Shown piece by piece: positions 6,656 through 7,270 of a stretch of 7,270 bases of DNA. The stretch is from assembly GCA_008501545.1 (NCBI GenBank), contig QQUM01000592.1, forward strand, positions 1 through 7,270. The letters run 5' to 3'. The stretch's first letter is position 1, and every line of letters begins with the position of its first letter. Below the pieces are notes generated by a model. It was not told the origin of the DNA and did not search any database. It saw only the letters and a list, made by a program, of their open reading frames with translations. The position numbers were made by a program, and so were the translations under genes. Source of the DNA: Calditrichota bacterium (GTDB lineage: Bacteria > Zhuqueibacterota > Zhuqueibacteria > Zhuqueibacterales > Geothermadaptataceae).

Positions 6656-6660
6656 AGGAG
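6656..6660 (+). promoter_or_regulatory. Shine-Dalgarno site for the PhyH-like gene
   Basis: AGGAG lies five bases before the ATG at 6666 and selects that start codon. No convincing promoter is visible in the 159 bases before this gene, so it may be read through from the UroD-like gene. Confidence 0.7.
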
Positions 6661-6665
6661 ACAAG

Positions 6666-7270
6666 ATGAACAATTCCTGCGATATAATAAACGACCCTTT
6701 CAATCTCAAAAAAAAAGACATCGCATTCTTTCGTGAAAACGGATTTATAAAACTGAGCGATGTGCTTCCGGCTGAGGTTTTGCAATACTACGGTGAAAAA
6801 ATAACCGCTAAAGTGATGCAGCTCAATACCATGCACCTGCCAATGGAAGAACGCACGACCTATAAAAAAGCTTTTTTGCAAATTTCGAATTTGTGGAAGC
6901 AAAGTGTAATTGTGAAGGAATTTGTCTTCGGAAAACGAGTGGCACGCATTGCCGCAGAATTACTCGGCACAACCGGTGTGCGGCTTTATCACGACCAGGC
7001 GCTCTATAAAGAACCAGGTGGTGGCGCCACACCCTGGCATGCCGACCAATATTACTGGCCGCTCGCCTCAGAAAAATGCATCACAGCCTGGATTCCACTG
7101 CAGGATACGCCCATGGAAATGGGGCCACTGGCATTCGCAGCCAAAAGTCAGAACTTTTCTTTTGGTCGCGACCTGCCTATAAGCGATGAGAGTGAAGCAA
7201 AGTTGAAAGTTGCGCTGAAAGAAGCTAAATTCGAGCATTGGCAGCATCCATTCGCACTCGGTGATGTCAG
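6666..7270 (+). CDS. Phytanoyl-CoA dioxygenase (PhyH) family protein, 3'-partial
   Basis: The frame is open from the ATG at 6666 to the right edge (201 full codons), so the 3' end lies outside the window. The protein looks like a PhyH-type Fe(II)/2-oxoglutarate-dependent oxygenase, a family that hydroxylates small molecules in the cytoplasm. Near the N-terminus is IAFFRENGFIKLSDVL (19-34), the usual opening of these proteins. The iron-binding His-x-Asp motif is seen in TPWHADQYYW (H125, D127). WIPLQDTPMEMGPLAF (142-157) matches the family's strand segment after the motif. The second iron-binding His and the 2-oxoglutarate-binding Arg should lie downstream and cannot be checked. Family length is usually 250-300 residues. 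The start is supported by AGGAG five bases upstream. The substrate is unknown; true phytanoyl-CoA activity is unlikely to be implied by the family name. Confidence 0.86.
   Translation, partial: MNNSCDIINDPFNLKKKDIAFFRENGFIKLSDVLPAEVLQYYGEKITAKVMQLNTMHLPMEERTTYKKAFLQISNLWKQSVIVKEFVFGKRVARIAAELLGTTGVRLYHDQALYKEPGGGATPWHADQYYWPLASEKCITAWIPLQDTPMEMGPLAFAAKSQNFSFGRDLPISDESEAKLKVALKEAKFEHWQHPFALGDV

Overview
The window looks like a piece of a bacterial chromosome from the Fibrobacterota-Chlorobiota-Bacteroidota (FCB) side of the tree or a close neighbour. The main evidence is a PorU-type C25 peptidase that ends in a type IX secretion (T9SS) type A sorting domain. Two genes have strong purine-rich Shine-Dalgarno sites (AAGGAGG and AGGAG), and two candidate promoters resemble sigma-70 sites with TTGAC-type -35 boxes. 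Both traits are unlike typical Bacteroidia and fit better with lineages such as Calditrichota, KSB1 or Ignavibacteria. That placement is inference; no 16S or ribosomal gene is present. Base composition is moderate and looks even across the genes.

Layout. (1) 2-2323, plus: the C-terminal 773 residues of PorU, cut by the left edge. (2) 2327-2358: a strong intrinsic terminator directly after the PorU stop. It is symmetric enough to work in both directions, and it separates PorU from a convergent tRNA-Leu(CAG) gene at 2362-2445, minus, which has its own candidate promoter. (3) 2446-2851: about 400 bases without a gene. Its main content is a palindromic repeat element (about 2650-2820) built around tandem 9-bp CACGAATTA units. 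(4) 2852-3721, minus: an AraC-family regulator with an N-terminal cupin. (5) 3722-3892: a divergent promoter region. (6) 3893-5500, plus: a GH13 alpha-glucan-active lipoprotein. Four bases later, at 5505-6506, plus, comes a uroporphyrinogen-decarboxylase-family (MtaA/CmuA-like) protein. (7) 6507-6665: an intergenic region with two adjacent inverted repeats, the second made of degenerate hexamers. (8) 6666 to the right edge, plus: a phytanoyl-CoA-dioxygenase (PhyH) family protein, cut at the right edge.

How they may work together. The AraC protein lies back to back with the GH13/UroD-like pair and probably senses a small ligand, perhaps a sugar, and controls that pair. The GH13 enzyme would act outside the cytoplasm on alpha-glucans or maltooligosaccharides. 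The UroD-like and PhyH proteins are cytoplasmic enzymes of unknown substrate. UroD-like and PhyH proteins occurring near carbohydrate genes is a pattern I associate with environmental bacteria, but no pathway can be read from this sequence. I see no defence system, mobile-element gene, CRISPR array or other clearly new multi-gene system. The most unusual points are the altered GH13 region I and II motifs, the two repeat elements, and the GH13-UroD-PhyH arrangement.
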